Of a stretch of DNA of 64,000 nucleotides, positions 7,984 through 16,558 are shown one piece after another (position 1 is the stretch's first letter; each line of letters begins with the position of its first letter). The notes below the pieces were generated by a model. It worked only from the letters and a program-made list of their open reading frames with translations, made no database searches and was not told the origin of the DNA. Made by a program: the position numbers and the translations under genes. The stretch is taken from assembly GCF_002302565.1 (NCBI RefSeq), contig NZ_CP022382.1, positions 1,993,001 through 2,057,000 of the forward strand, read 5' to 3'. Origin of the DNA: Capnocytophaga canimorsus. GTDB lineage: Bacteria; Bacteroidota; Bacteroidia; Flavobacteriales; Flavobacteriaceae.

Positions 7984-9501
7984 ATGAAATCAATCATAAA
8001 ACTAACATTAGTAGGCTTGTTTCTGACCTCGTGTCAAGGTTTTTTGGACAAAGACCCTGATTCGTCGCTCAATGTGGCAATTGATTCGGAAGAAAAAATA
8101 GCAGAACTACTCACAGGAGCTTATCCTCAGGCGAGTTATTTTGCTTTTCTGGAAGCCCGAACCGACAATGTCGAGGAGCGAATCGGAGGGGTACACACGC
8201 GTCTGAACGAAGCGATGTACTTCTGGGAGGATTACGACCAAGAAGATTTGGACACGCCCTTAAACTACTGGAATGCGTGTTATGCAGGTATCGCACAGGC
8301 AAACAAAGCGTTGGAATTGTTGGCTTCATATCCGAAAACGGACCGAGTAAAGGCTTTGTACGGAGAGGCTTTTTTGCTTCGAGCGTATTTACATTTTATG
8401 TTGGTCAACATCTGGGCAGAACCTTACGGAACGGAAAAAGCCAAGAATAGTGCTGGTATTCCGTATCTAACCAAACCTGAAAAACACGCTTTAGTCGATT
8501 ACAAACGTGGAACAGTTGCTGAAGTTTACGAAAAAATTGAAGCCGATTTAAAGTTAGGAATTACGTTGGTTGATGATAATTTCTACAAAAAGCCTAAATT
8601 TCACTTCAACAAAAAAGCGGCTTATGCCTTTGCTTCGAGGTTTTACTTGATAAAAGGCAAATGGGATTTGGTTATTGAGTATGCTGACTACGTTTTGGGA
8701 AGCAACCCCAAACAAACCTTGCGAAATTGGGAACATTACGCCAGATTGCACGGCAATAATCGTAAATCTTTGTTCGCTACCTATACTGCAACGGAAGAAC
8801 CTGCTAATCTGCTAATCACCACTACCGAATCGCGTTGGAAACGCAATTTGCCTGTTGATAAATACGGATTTACTGACCAGAAAATCAGTGAGATATTTGC
8901 GTCAAAAGGGATTGACGGTTGCGATAGTGATGCAGGAAGAAAGCTCAATTACGTAACAACTTATCTGTTTTCCGATTCGGAAAGACCTGTAAATAACGGA
9001 ACGTATATTGCCAAGTTCGATGAATTGTCTCTTTTGGGAAGTACAGGAACGAAGCCCAAAGATTTGTATGTAACCAATGTGCTTTTCACCACTGATGAAG
9101 TCTTGCTTAACCGAATGGAAGCCTACGCAATGAAGCGTGAATACGAAAAATCGGTTGAAGATTTGAAAGAATACATACGAGGAAAATACGGAAATTTGGC
9201 AGTTCCGCCGTGTTCTAATGAGTCGTACACGTCAATCAATAGTAGTTTTTATGAAGTGTATAGTCCTTTTTATGGGCTGACTTTAAAGCAATTGGCTTTG
9301 GTTAAAATCATTTCGGATTTTCGTCAGAAGGAATTTCTGCACGAGGGATTGCGTTGGTTTGACATCCGCCGATTTTACATTCCTATTCGCCGAAATTCTA
9401 AAAGCCCAATTTACCAACCGCTTCGCAAGGAAGACCCACGAAAGTTATTGCAAATTCCTGCCGAAGCCATCAATCGAGGTTTAGCACCCAATCCGAGATA
9501 A
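7984..9501 (+). CDS. SusD/RagB family nutrient-binding outer membrane lipoprotein
   Basis: The ATG at 7984 is preferred over an upstream TTG because the lipoprotein signal MKSIIKLTLVGLFLTSC begins there. About 505 residues. SusD features are present: FLDKDPDSSLN just after the lipidated Cys, TPR-like helices with YGEAFLLRAYLHFMLVN and the C-terminal RQKEFLHEGLRWFDIRRF signature. It should form the lid of the SusC importer on the cell surface. The acidic K-(D/E)2 signal is not directly after Cys but DKDPD follows five residues later. The gene is separated from susC by an array, a methyltransferase and an oxidoreductase, which is unusual. Confidence 0.93.
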   Translation: MKSIIKLTLVGLFLTSCQGFLDKDPDSSLNVAIDSEEKIAELLTGAYPQASYFAFLEARTDNVEERIGGVHTRLNEAMYFWEDYDQEDLDTPLNYWNACYAGIAQANKALELLASYPKTDRVKALYGEAFLLRAYLHFMLVNIWAEPYGTEKAKNSAGIPYLTKPEKHALVDYKRGTVAEVYEKIEADLKLGITLVDDNFYKKPKFHFNKKAAYAFASRFYLIKGKWDLVIEYADYVLGSNPKQTLRNWEHYARLHGNNRKSLFATYTATEEPANLLITTTESRWKRNLPVDKYGFTDQKISEIFASKGIDGCDSDAGRKLNYVTTYLFSDSERPVNNGTYIAKFDELSLLGSTGTKPKDLYVTNVLFTTDEVLLNRMEAYAMKREYEKSVEDLKEYIRGKYGNLAVPPCSNESYTSINSSFYEVYSPFYGLTLKQLALVKIISDFRQKEFLHEGLRWFDIRRFYIPIRRNSKSPIYQPLRKEDPRKLLQIPAEAINRGLAPNPR

Positions 9502-9505
9502 CTTG

Positions 9506-9530
9506 TAGGGAAAGGACGTGTCCTTTCCGC
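9506..9530. repeat. Post-stop palindromic element, copy 3
   Basis: Four bases after the susD stop lies a perfect hairpin, GGAAAGGAC at 509-517 of this kilobase (9509-9517) and GTCCTTTCC at 9520-9528. Compared with copy 1, the C-G pair of the arm is replaced by A-T on both sides, a compensatory change that supports selection or mobility of the folded form. Confidence 0.7.
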
Positions 9531-9556
9531 TTAAAATAAAAAATAATCAACATACA

Positions 9557-10687
9557 ATGAGAAGAATATACATAATATTAACATTGGTTTTGCTCAGTTG
9601 TAACAAAGAAAAGCTATCCGACCAAAGCGTGGTGGAAGCCAACATTGTGCAACGTAATTATACCGAATTGGATACTTGGATACGCAATGAATTTACCTTA
9701 CCTTACGGAATTGAGGTCAATTATCGTTGGGACGGAAACACGGCTCCGAAAGGAAGTTACACCTATCCGCCAGAGGCTAAAAATATTCAAAAGGTATTGC
9801 AAACCATAAAGCATTTGTGGCTCGAAACCTATACATTGGCAAATGTGGGCGGCAAGGATTTCTTAAAAGGAAAAAATCCGATTAAGATTTATATGTACGG
9901 AGGGCAAAATGTTGATGAAAATGGAGTGGAATTATTGTCGAACACCGCAACTACTTCGGCAGAAATGCACCTGTACGATGTCAATAATTTCGATGAGAAG
10001 GATTATGCCAAAGTCTTTGCCTTAATGCGAAGCGTACACCATCAATTTGCCAAACGATTGATGGAATTATTGCCTTACGACCGAGATAAATTTTTGAAAA
10101 TCAGTTCAGGAGGATATGTGTCTAATACAAAAGAATTGCCTGAAAGAGAGCCTATTGTCAAATATATCCGTAAGGCTTCTGATTGCACAAGAGACCGAGA
10201 TGTACAAGCCAACCAATCGTTTGCTTATGTGGTAAAAGCCGACCAAGATTTTCTGACACTTCGTATGGGATTTTTCAGTGTTGGAAAAAATGTGACCACG
10301 CAAGGGAAATTATATAAAGATAATTGCGAGGAAGTGTTGAATAACGGAAACTCGGTGTCGGAAGTGGTTAGTACCGAAGGAATTAGAGCCAATCGCAGAG
10401 GGTTTTTCACTATTCATTCGATGCTTTCTCCTGAAGATGATATGGCTGAGGTAGTTAGTACTTATCTGACGCACAGTGCCAAAGATGTTGAAAACGCTAT
10501 CGCATTGGGTGGAATACCTTTTAATCCTTCTGACCCAGAAGACCAGCAAGAAGCCCAAGAAGCCGTAAAAAAACTTCGCCAAAAGCAAGAATTTGTAGAA
10601 GATTATTTCAAAAAGGAAATCAAAATTAATCTCAAACGAATGCAAACCATCAGCATTCAGCGACTTAAATCATACGTAAATCAATAA
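9557..10687 (+). CDS. Putative zinc-metallopeptidase-family lipoprotein (PF15890-like) with degenerate HExxH
   Basis: Start at 9557 gives the lipoprotein signal MRRIYIILTLVLLSC followed by NKEK. The 376-residue protein matches the SusCD-linked putative zinc-binding metallopeptidase family: N-terminal NYTELDTWIRNEFTLPYGIEV, then the catalytic region, then SPEDDMAEVVSTYLTH. In the family as I remember it, the active-site helix reads HHEFAHIL; here residues 161-168 are HHQFAKRL, so Glu163 is Gln and the second zinc His166 is Lys. Peptidase activity is therefore unlikely and a binding role is more plausible (inference). It lies in the same direction as susD with 55 bp between, and 3 bp before the DUF4302 gene. 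Confidence 0.82.
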   Translation: MRRIYIILTLVLLSCNKEKLSDQSVVEANIVQRNYTELDTWIRNEFTLPYGIEVNYRWDGNTAPKGSYTYPPEAKNIQKVLQTIKHLWLETYTLANVGGKDFLKGKNPIKIYMYGGQNVDENGVELLSNTATTSAEMHLYDVNNFDEKDYAKVFALMRSVHHQFAKRLMELLPYDRDKFLKISSGGYVSNTKELPEREPIVKYIRKASDCTRDRDVQANQSFAYVVKADQDFLTLRMGFFSVGKNVTTQGKLYKDNCEEVLNNGNSVSEVVSTEGIRANRRGFFTIHSMLSPEDDMAEVVSTYLTHSAKDVENAIALGGIPFNPSDPEDQQEAQEAVKKLRQKQEFVEDYFKKEIKINLKRMQTISIQRLKSYVNQ

Positions 10688-10690
10688 AAT

Positions 10691-11722
10691 ATGAAAAAAT
10701 ATCTTATTCTGTTGGCTATAATAGGACTTTTTTCTTGCAAAAAGGAAGATGATGGGATTTCTCCTTCGCAAAGAAATCTGCAAAATATCAATGAATTACG
10801 TAAGGAACTTACGGAGGCTCCTTATGGCTGGAAGGTGATGTATTTTTCAAAAACGGATTCATTGGCTTTTAGCAATAAAGATGAAGTTTTTAAGAAAGAA
10901 ATTTTCTATTACAGAGACCAATACGGATACGGAGGGCATTATTTTCTAATGAAATTTACTCCCGAAGGAAAGGTAACAATGTTAGCTGATTTTGATGCTA
11001 ATAGTAGTTCGAAACCACAAGAAAGTCAGTTCGAAATTAAGCAAAATACCTTTACCGAGCTTAGTTTTACGACCTATAATTACATTCATCAATTGGTAAA
11101 CGAACAACTAGAAGGCAAGTCCGATTTTTTGTATTTGCGTAAGGATTTTGACCAAAATTTGTTGTTCAAAACCACTAATTCTATTGAACCCGCTCGCGAA
11201 TACATCGTCTTTGAAAAGTTAAAATCAGAAGAGGCGTGGAAGCATCCGTCAGAAAATAATGTTCAGAAAGCATACGAAAACAGAACATTCTTTGCAAAAA
11301 TGAAAAATCCGCAAATTGTTATCCGAAAAGGAAGTCGTGTTTTTTTCCAAAGTGACGTTGTTATCAAAACCACAACGGGAACTCCTGAATACAATCGTTT
11401 TTTGAAATCAATGACAGCCAATCGGTATTATGTTTTTCTGGCAGGTAAGAAATGGAATGCCAACCCGAATATTACAGTTCCTGATGAGAGTTATGCTTTG
11501 GGTTCAGGATATGTAGGAACAGAGCAAGGAATTACGTTTAGAACGGGAATTCGGTATGATAAGAACTATATTTTTTATGATTTTGAGCGAAAAGGAGATA
11601 CATTTGTATGCGAATTGGTCAAAGTGTACGACCCTATTTATAAAAGATATATGTTTGTGAGCAAGCATCTTTATCCTGATGGCGAACCAACGCATTTTGT
11701 TGCTGAAATAGTTGACAAATAG
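10691..11722 (+). CDS. DUF4302-type surface lipoprotein
   Basis: A 343-residue lipoprotein: signal MKKYLILLAIIGLFSC, then KKEDDG, which fits the K-(D/E)2 surface-export signal described for Capnocytophaga lipoproteins. The N-terminal part (NELRKELTEAPYGWKVMY, then GGHYFLMKFTPEGKVTM) and a later DFLYLRKD are characteristic of DUF4302, a family found beside SusCD and the PF15890 metallopeptidase. Function is unknown. It starts 3 bp after the upstream stop, indicating one operon and possible translational coupling. Probable role: an accessory surface subunit of the importer (inference). Confidence 0.8.
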   Translation: MKKYLILLAIIGLFSCKKEDDGISPSQRNLQNINELRKELTEAPYGWKVMYFSKTDSLAFSNKDEVFKKEIFYYRDQYGYGGHYFLMKFTPEGKVTMLADFDANSSSKPQESQFEIKQNTFTELSFTTYNYIHQLVNEQLEGKSDFLYLRKDFDQNLLFKTTNSIEPAREYIVFEKLKSEEAWKHPSENNVQKAYENRTFFAKMKNPQIVIRKGSRVFFQSDVVIKTTTGTPEYNRFLKSMTANRYYVFLAGKKWNANPNITVPDESYALGSGYVGTEQGITFRTGIRYDKNYIFYDFERKGDTFVCELVKVYDPIYKRYMFVSKHLYPDGEPTHFVAEIVDK

Positions 11723-11741
11723 AAACAAGCGAAAAAATGAT

Positions 11742-12341
11742 ATGACAATGAATAGAAAATATTTATTTTTGATAATACTATTGGGGATTTTTTCCTGTAA
11801 TGTAAAAGATAGCGACCCAGCAGAGGAAGATTATAGCAAATTATTTCCTTGGAAAGGAATTGAAAAGCCTGAAAATGCCTACGAGGATATGAATGTCCGA
11901 TTGTGCAATCCTAACGATGCTTTGAGTAGTTATCGCTATCCTGGGGTTTCCATTGATAACCAGCGGGAGTACGACGTAACCATAAAATGTCAGTACAGAG
12001 AAGCTCCACAAACTTCATCTCTTGCCCGATTTGAAGTCCGTTTTATTGATGACAAAAAGCAAATAGTTGCAGTGGGGTCAGATGCTTCGAACAGCAATAT
12101 AACTCACAAACTTACCGATGGAGTGGAATTTTCTAAAACGTTTAGAGTGAAGTCCGGCTATCCGATGTATTTGTTAGTCAATGGAATTGGTGATAGAGGT
12201 TCGAACATAAAAGCAAGTATCTCAGCCGTTTCAAAAGACGGACTTATTGTTGTTCCAACCCTCAGTACCGAGCAATCGCAAAACAATGAAGGACCTAACA
12301 GAATTCCGTCCCCGTATTGCGAGTATATTATTTTGCCATAA
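11742..12341 (+). CDS. Hypothetical lipoprotein in the SusCD-linked cluster
   Basis: About 199 residues. ATG codons at 11742 and 11748 both give the lipoprotein signal ending LLGIFSC; 11742 is used here, but 11748 is equally possible. The mature part starts NVKDSDPAEED, acidic as in surface lipoproteins. The rest is predicted beta-rich (REYDVTIKCQY, ARFEVRFID, HKLTDGVEFSKTFRV), perhaps one beta-sandwich domain. I do not recognise the family. It lies 19 bp after the DUF4302 gene in the same operon, so a role as accessory surface subunit is inferred only from context. Confidence 0.7.
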   Translation: MTMNRKYLFLIILLGIFSCNVKDSDPAEEDYSKLFPWKGIEKPENAYEDMNVRLCNPNDALSSYRYPGVSIDNQREYDVTIKCQYREAPQTSSLARFEVRFIDDKKQIVAVGSDASNSNITHKLTDGVEFSKTFRVKSGYPMYLLVNGIGDRGSNIKASISAVSKDGLIVVPTLSTEQSQNNEGPNRIPSPYCEYIILP

Positions 12342-12448
12342 ACGTGTTGGAATGACAGCGGAGCAAATTGTATTGAGAATGAAGACAACACACAAAATTA
12401 AATAACCAACTGAACAAGGCGATTCTTGTTCTTACAAACAGAAAAAAT

Positions 12449-13621
12449 ATGTGGAAATATACAATTTTAATAGTGTCCCTTTTGGTGTTGGGGTGTAACA
12501 AAGGCGAGGGAGAGACGGTAGAGTCGGCGTACGTAGAGCCTTTGCCTCTCGAACTCAAGTACAGCTTTTCCCGCAACGGAAGCAGTAGCGTTGACGTGTT
12601 GGAATGCGAACTGGTCAAAGAGCCTATCGACCGAATCTATAATTCTTATCTGAAAAGAGCTCAGATTTCAAATCAAAGCAATTATGATGAGGTAATGGGA
12701 TTGTTTACCAACGGAATGTATCACCTAAAACCGAAAGAAGAAATAGCTACTTCGCCTTTGCATATTGCTAAAAAATCGGTTATTGAACAAGATATAATAA
12801 CGCTCATTGATGTATCTAGTGCGATTGCAGGAAGAGGAGAAGCCAATCCTTCTGACCACAGAAATCGTCCTGCTAACTACGGACGCACGGGATATATCGG
12901 GCAGAGTATCGGTGATGTAAATCTTTCCTTTGCAGATGAAAAAGGCTTGGTGGTAGCTGAAATTTTCAATAATTCGTTGTTGGGAGCTATTTATTTGGAT
13001 AAAATCCTAAATTATCACTTGGACGAACAATTTTTTGACAATGCCGAGCTTATCGCCAAACACGAAAATGTAGAATTACTGGTGGGAAGGAATTACACCG
13101 AGTTGGAACATCATTGGGATTTGGCGTACGGATACTTCGCTTTCTTGCGTCCGCTGGTACAAGCTGAGGGAATTGCTTTGCTCAAAGATAGCGAACGCAC
13201 TCTCTTCAATGCTTTTGTTCAGGGGCGTATTGAGTTGGGAAGATATCGTTATGAGGATATGAAAAAACATCTGAAAATCATCAGAAGTGAGCTTTCCCGA
13301 GCCATCGCCATTCAGATTGTGGATATTTTGGTGGGTGAAAACACCTTAGTCAATATGGATGAAGGGACGGGCTATGCATTTCCTTTTATCTCTCGTGCGT
13401 ACGGACTTATTTACACGATGCAATTTGCCAGAAACGCAGAGGGAAAACCTTATTTCACGTATGAGGAAATCCAAAGTTATCTGCAAGAACTTAAAAATGA
13501 TAAAGGTTTGTGGGATAAAGACAAGCTCCTTTCCGATGTCAATCATAAAGGTTCTTTAAAGAATATTGCTTCTGAAATAGGAAAGCCTTTCGGAATTTCA
13601 ATCAATGATATAAAAAGATAA
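12449..13621 (+). CDS. DUF4856-type (imelysin-related) lipoprotein
   Basis: A 390-residue lipoprotein with signal MWKYTILIVSLLVLGC followed by the acidic NKGEGETVE. The body fits DUF4856: an initial LPLELKYSF motif, a long alpha-helical region, and the signature ELEHHWDLAYGYFAF around residues 218-232, where imelysin-like families place their conserved His and aromatic residues. These families are linked to iron uptake in Bacteroidota and other bacteria. With the TonB receptor at the start of the window it supports, without proving, an iron- or metalloprotein-related import locus. It is the last gene of the susD-led operon and is followed by array 3. Confidence 0.8.
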   Translation: MWKYTILIVSLLVLGCNKGEGETVESAYVEPLPLELKYSFSRNGSSSVDVLECELVKEPIDRIYNSYLKRAQISNQSNYDEVMGLFTNGMYHLKPKEEIATSPLHIAKKSVIEQDIITLIDVSSAIAGRGEANPSDHRNRPANYGRTGYIGQSIGDVNLSFADEKGLVVAEIFNNSLLGAIYLDKILNYHLDEQFFDNAELIAKHENVELLVGRNYTELEHHWDLAYGYFAFLRPLVQAEGIALLKDSERTLFNAFVQGRIELGRYRYEDMKKHLKIIRSELSRAIAIQIVDILVGENTLVNMDEGTGYAFPFISRAYGLIYTMQFARNAEGKPYFTYEEIQSYLQELKNDKGLWDKDKLLSDVNHKGSLKNIASEIGKPFGISINDIKR

Positions 13622-13724
13622 AGTAAAGTGGATTTTCTTTTCATCAAGAAGAAATCAGTAAAAAGGAAGTTGATAAATATTCAAAAACAGATAGATTGTT
13701 CTTATTTTTAACAAGGAAATTCAA

Positions 13725-14006
13725 AAAATCATCAGGGATAGAGTTTATCCCTGCTGGGGAAGGACAAAAATCATTAGGGAAGGAATGTATCCCTACTGGG
13801 GAAGCATAAAAATCATCAGGGAAGGAGTGTATCCCTGCTGGGGAAGGACAAAAATCATCAGGGATTGAGTATATCCCTGCTGGGGAAGGACAAAAATCAT
13901 TAGGGATTGAGTATATCCCTGCTGGGAAAGGACAAAAATCATTAGGGATTGAATATATCCCTACTGGGGAGGCGTAAAAATCATCAGGGATTGAGTGTAT
14001 CCTTGA
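13725..14006. repeat. 42-bp-period tandem hairpin array 3
   Basis: Seven copies start at 13728, 13770, 13812, 13854, 13896, 13938 and 13980, every step exactly 42 bp; the last copy is partial. The unit begins ATCATCAGGGATTGAGTAT and continues ATCCCTGCTGGGGAAGGACAAAA. Each unit carries a small palindrome, CAGGGAT...ATCCCTG, so the array could fold into a row of hairpins in RNA or DNA. One frame reads SSGIEYIPAGEGQK per unit but is closed by TAA at 13807 and 13975 and has no good start. Upstream 13622-13724 holds nothing else recognisable. Confidence 0.9.
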
Positions 14007-14144
14007 TAAAAAACAATAAAAAATATATGATTTAAAAGGTTTTTATGGTTTTTTAGAAAGAAAACAAAATTATAAATGAGTTAAATCATCTGGAATAAAT
14101 AAATTTTTTGATGATATAGATAATAAAAAATAGTTTTTTGTACT

Positions 14145-14230
14145 GATTCCCCCTTTGAAGGGGGGTAGGGGGGATGTAAAATCCAAAAGACATCCTCCGT
14201 CCTTCGGACACCTCCTTCAAAGGAGGATTT
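14145..14230. repeat. Long imperfect palindrome (REP-like intergenic element)
   Basis: ATTCCCCCTTTGAAGGGGGG at the left is mirrored by CCTCCTTCAAAGGAGGAT at the right, with inner arms GGGGGATGT and ACATCCTCC around a short centre. This type of element (ccctttgaaggggg...ccttcaaaggggg) is a familiar intergenic repeat in Bacteroidota (from memory). It may act as a transcription or mRNA-stability element after the SusCD operon. The rest of 14007-14341 is AT-rich with no gene seen. Confidence 0.65.
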
Positions 14231-14341
14231 TGGAGTGTGATAAATTGTATAAAGTTGATGAGATTTTATTTAATTCATAAAACTTTATCAAGAAACTAAA
14301 AGCAATAAAATAATATCAAACAGATATAAATAGAAAAAGAG

Positions 14342-15385
14342 ATGAAATACAGAATATTCATAGTATTTTTAATCGTGGGACTTGTTGCTCAAGCACAAAG
14401 TAACTTAGTTCCTAATGGAGGATTTGAAGGAGGAAGTTCAAGCAGACCTGATAATTGGTATTTCCCTAATGGATTTGCTTATCAGCGGTCTTCTGATGCA
14501 CATTCGGGAAGTTACGCAGCCAAAATTTATGCTAATTCAGGAACTTTTTATCTTCATCAAGAAGGAGAGACAAATGCAATTGATGTAGAGGCAAATGCCC
14601 AGTACGTTTTATCATATTGGTATAAAGGAGATGTATCTGACCGAAATATGGAGCTTTATGTATCTTGGTATGATGGTGATAGCAGAATCAAAAGGGAAGC
14701 TCTCGGAAAGGTTTCTTTTACAAGCCAATGGCAAAAGCGAGAAGTTACACTTACCGTTCCTACAGGGATTAACAAAATGGGAATAGCTTTTTATGTATCA
14801 CAAAGTAATGGTTTCATCAGTATTGATGATATTTCGTTGGTTTATCAGGGCAATGGCGGAGGCGGTAGTGTTTCAGTCCCAACAGGGGTTTCCACAAGGG
14901 AATATCAGCGAGAAATTGAAGTAAGATGGGATAAAGAAGCCGACAGACAGCTGCAATGGGAAGTTTTCGTGAATGACCAGTCTGTAGGCAAGACGCAAAC
15001 AAATCGATTTCTGGTTACGGACTTAGAACCTCAGAAGAGTTATAGAATAAAAGTTCGTGCTTTAAAAGGAAGTGAGGTGTCCGACTTTTCAAAAGAGATA
15101 AATGCCATTACCAACGATATGAGAAGAAGTCAGAATGATATGGAACGTGTTCCGCATCTGCGTACCCTTAACATTGATGGAGAAGTTTCTCAAACAATCG
15201 ACCTATATTATAATGATTTAGCAAATAAAAATGCAAAAATCCAGTATTTTATAAACTCAAAACAGGTATTTCCGACTAATAATCAGCTTACTTTTCCTAA
15301 AAAAGGAAAGCAAACGCTAAAAATCGTCATTGAAGAGGCTCCAAATATGAAGTGGGAGTTGGATTATTACTTAGATGTGAAGTAA
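14342..15385 (+). CDS. Exported carbohydrate-binding-like/Fn3 protein
   Basis: A 347-residue exported protein with signal peptide MKYRIFIVFLIVGLVAQAQ and no lipobox. Residues about 20-175 form a jelly-roll carbohydrate-binding-like module (NLVPNGGFEGG, YVLSYWYKGD, GFISIDDISLVY), as in CBM4/9-type domains. After a GNGGGGS linker comes a fibronectin-III-like domain (about 183-258; IEVRWDKE, DLEPQKSYRIKVRAL), then a C-terminal beta-rich domain of about 90 residues with no enzymatic motif. I see no clear T9SS C-terminal signal. The likely role is binding a glycan or glycoprotein; no catalytic domain is present. It is 341 bp past array 3 and separate from the SusCD operon. Confidence 0.7.
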   Translation: MKYRIFIVFLIVGLVAQAQSNLVPNGGFEGGSSSRPDNWYFPNGFAYQRSSDAHSGSYAAKIYANSGTFYLHQEGETNAIDVEANAQYVLSYWYKGDVSDRNMELYVSWYDGDSRIKREALGKVSFTSQWQKREVTLTVPTGINKMGIAFYVSQSNGFISIDDISLVYQGNGGGGSVSVPTGVSTREYQREIEVRWDKEADRQLQWEVFVNDQSVGKTQTNRFLVTDLEPQKSYRIKVRALKGSEVSDFSKEINAITNDMRRSQNDMERVPHLRTLNIDGEVSQTIDLYYNDLANKNAKIQYFINSKQVFPTNNQLTFPKKGKQTLKIVIEEAPNMKWELDYYLDVK

Positions 15386-15511
15386 AATCTGTATAAAAAT
15401 GCTTTAAATGATGTTTTCCATAGATTGGGAAATGTTTTTTATTTGTTAGGAAAGCCAAATAAGATAAAAATAAAAGTGAATAATAAGTTTGATAAGATAA
15501 ATAATATTATT

Positions 15512-16432
15512 ATGAAACATACTATAATAATGAGTTTGTTAGCTGTTTTTCTGGGATTGATGTCTTGTGAAAAAGGGAACAAAGATGAGTATCCGGAAAT
15601 TAAAGTAGGGAAGGGGAGTGAGTCGCTTAAAGAGATTTCTATAAATAAACTTACTGAAAGGAAGATTGTTTTATCAGGAGGGAATGAGAAATTTTTGGCA
15701 AACGTTGAGAATTCAAAATTGGCTCAGGTAACTATTCATAAGGACACGCTAAAAATAAAAGGATTGTTTGAAGGCGAAACGTTCGCCACGATTACTTCGC
15801 ACGACAGAAAGGCACACCTTAAAATAAACGTGATTCCTCAGGAGATAAGCATTAGTCAGGATTATATTTTGCTTCATCCCCGCGATGAAAGTAAGTTTGT
15901 CAGCCTAACGGGCGGAGGTGATATCGTTAATTTAGATGTTGATGACCCTTACGGAATTCTAAACTTAAAATGGAACGGAAAGACTAACATTCTGGAGATA
16001 AATGCCCTACACGAAGGGGAAGCTACCATAACGGCTGTATCAAATGGAGTAGCTTCAAAAACACTTAAAGTAGTGGTTCGTTCAGAAGGAAATCTGGAAA
16101 AGTTAGGTTACTATTCGAGTTATTCACGTACACTTTCTCACATAGAACCTAAATTGGTTGTTAAACGAGCAGGAGTAGGAACTTGGTTTACTAATAGTAC
16201 TGTTCCGTATGGTGTTAATGACGGATTTAATCAACGAAGTGCCGTTCGGGTAGGTGAGATACTCAATCCGCAAAAAGGACAAAATGTTCAGGTAGAAATA
16301 AAATCGTTTCCTTATCCTACAAGTTTTTCTATTGGTACAGGTACGTATCCTGTTTTTGTTGAAGAAGTTCGTGATACAACTTTCGTAATTCGTGGGAAAG
16401 GATTTAAGTTCGTTCTTCCGAAACCCGAATAG
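15512..16432 (+). CDS. Lipoprotein with Ig-like (BIG2-type) repeats
   Basis: Start at 15512 places the lipoprotein signal MKHTIIMSLLAVFLGLMSC correctly; the upstream extension to 15425 is low-complexity Lys/Asn sequence and is unlikely to be translated. About 306 residues. The mature protein has two or three Ig-like beta domains with the bacterial Ig (BIG2) style ending EGEATITAVSNGVASKTLKV and a related LFEGETFATITSHDRKAHLKI. The C-terminal 90 residues are a different beta domain. The post-Cys sequence EKGNKDEYPE is charged. Structural similarity to the BspA-like proteins at 29.2-32.2 kb lies in the Ig-like part only. Function unknown; likely surface adhesion or ligand binding. Confidence 0.7.
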   Translation: MKHTIIMSLLAVFLGLMSCEKGNKDEYPEIKVGKGSESLKEISINKLTERKIVLSGGNEKFLANVENSKLAQVTIHKDTLKIKGLFEGETFATITSHDRKAHLKINVIPQEISISQDYILLHPRDESKFVSLTGGGDIVNLDVDDPYGILNLKWNGKTNILEINALHEGEATITAVSNGVASKTLKVVVRSEGNLEKLGYYSSYSRTLSHIEPKLVVKRAGVGTWFTNSTVPYGVNDGFNQRSAVRVGEILNPQKGQNVQVEIKSFPYPTSFSIGTGTYPVFVEEVRDTTFVIRGKGFKFVLPKPE

Positions 16433-16558
16433 TTACGTGAGGTTATGCCATTGTAAAGATAGCTTCGGAAAACAAATCACAACTTTTGGATAAGGTGAGC
16501 AAATATATAGGAAACAAATTCTTATTATGCTACTACATTGCCCCAATTTTAATACTTT

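Noticed and set aside
13627..13977. Small gene encoding 14-residue peptide repeats in array 3
   Set aside because: The frame is open over several units but closed by TAA at 13807 and 13975, has no ATG or ribosome site, and its openness follows from a period divisible by three.
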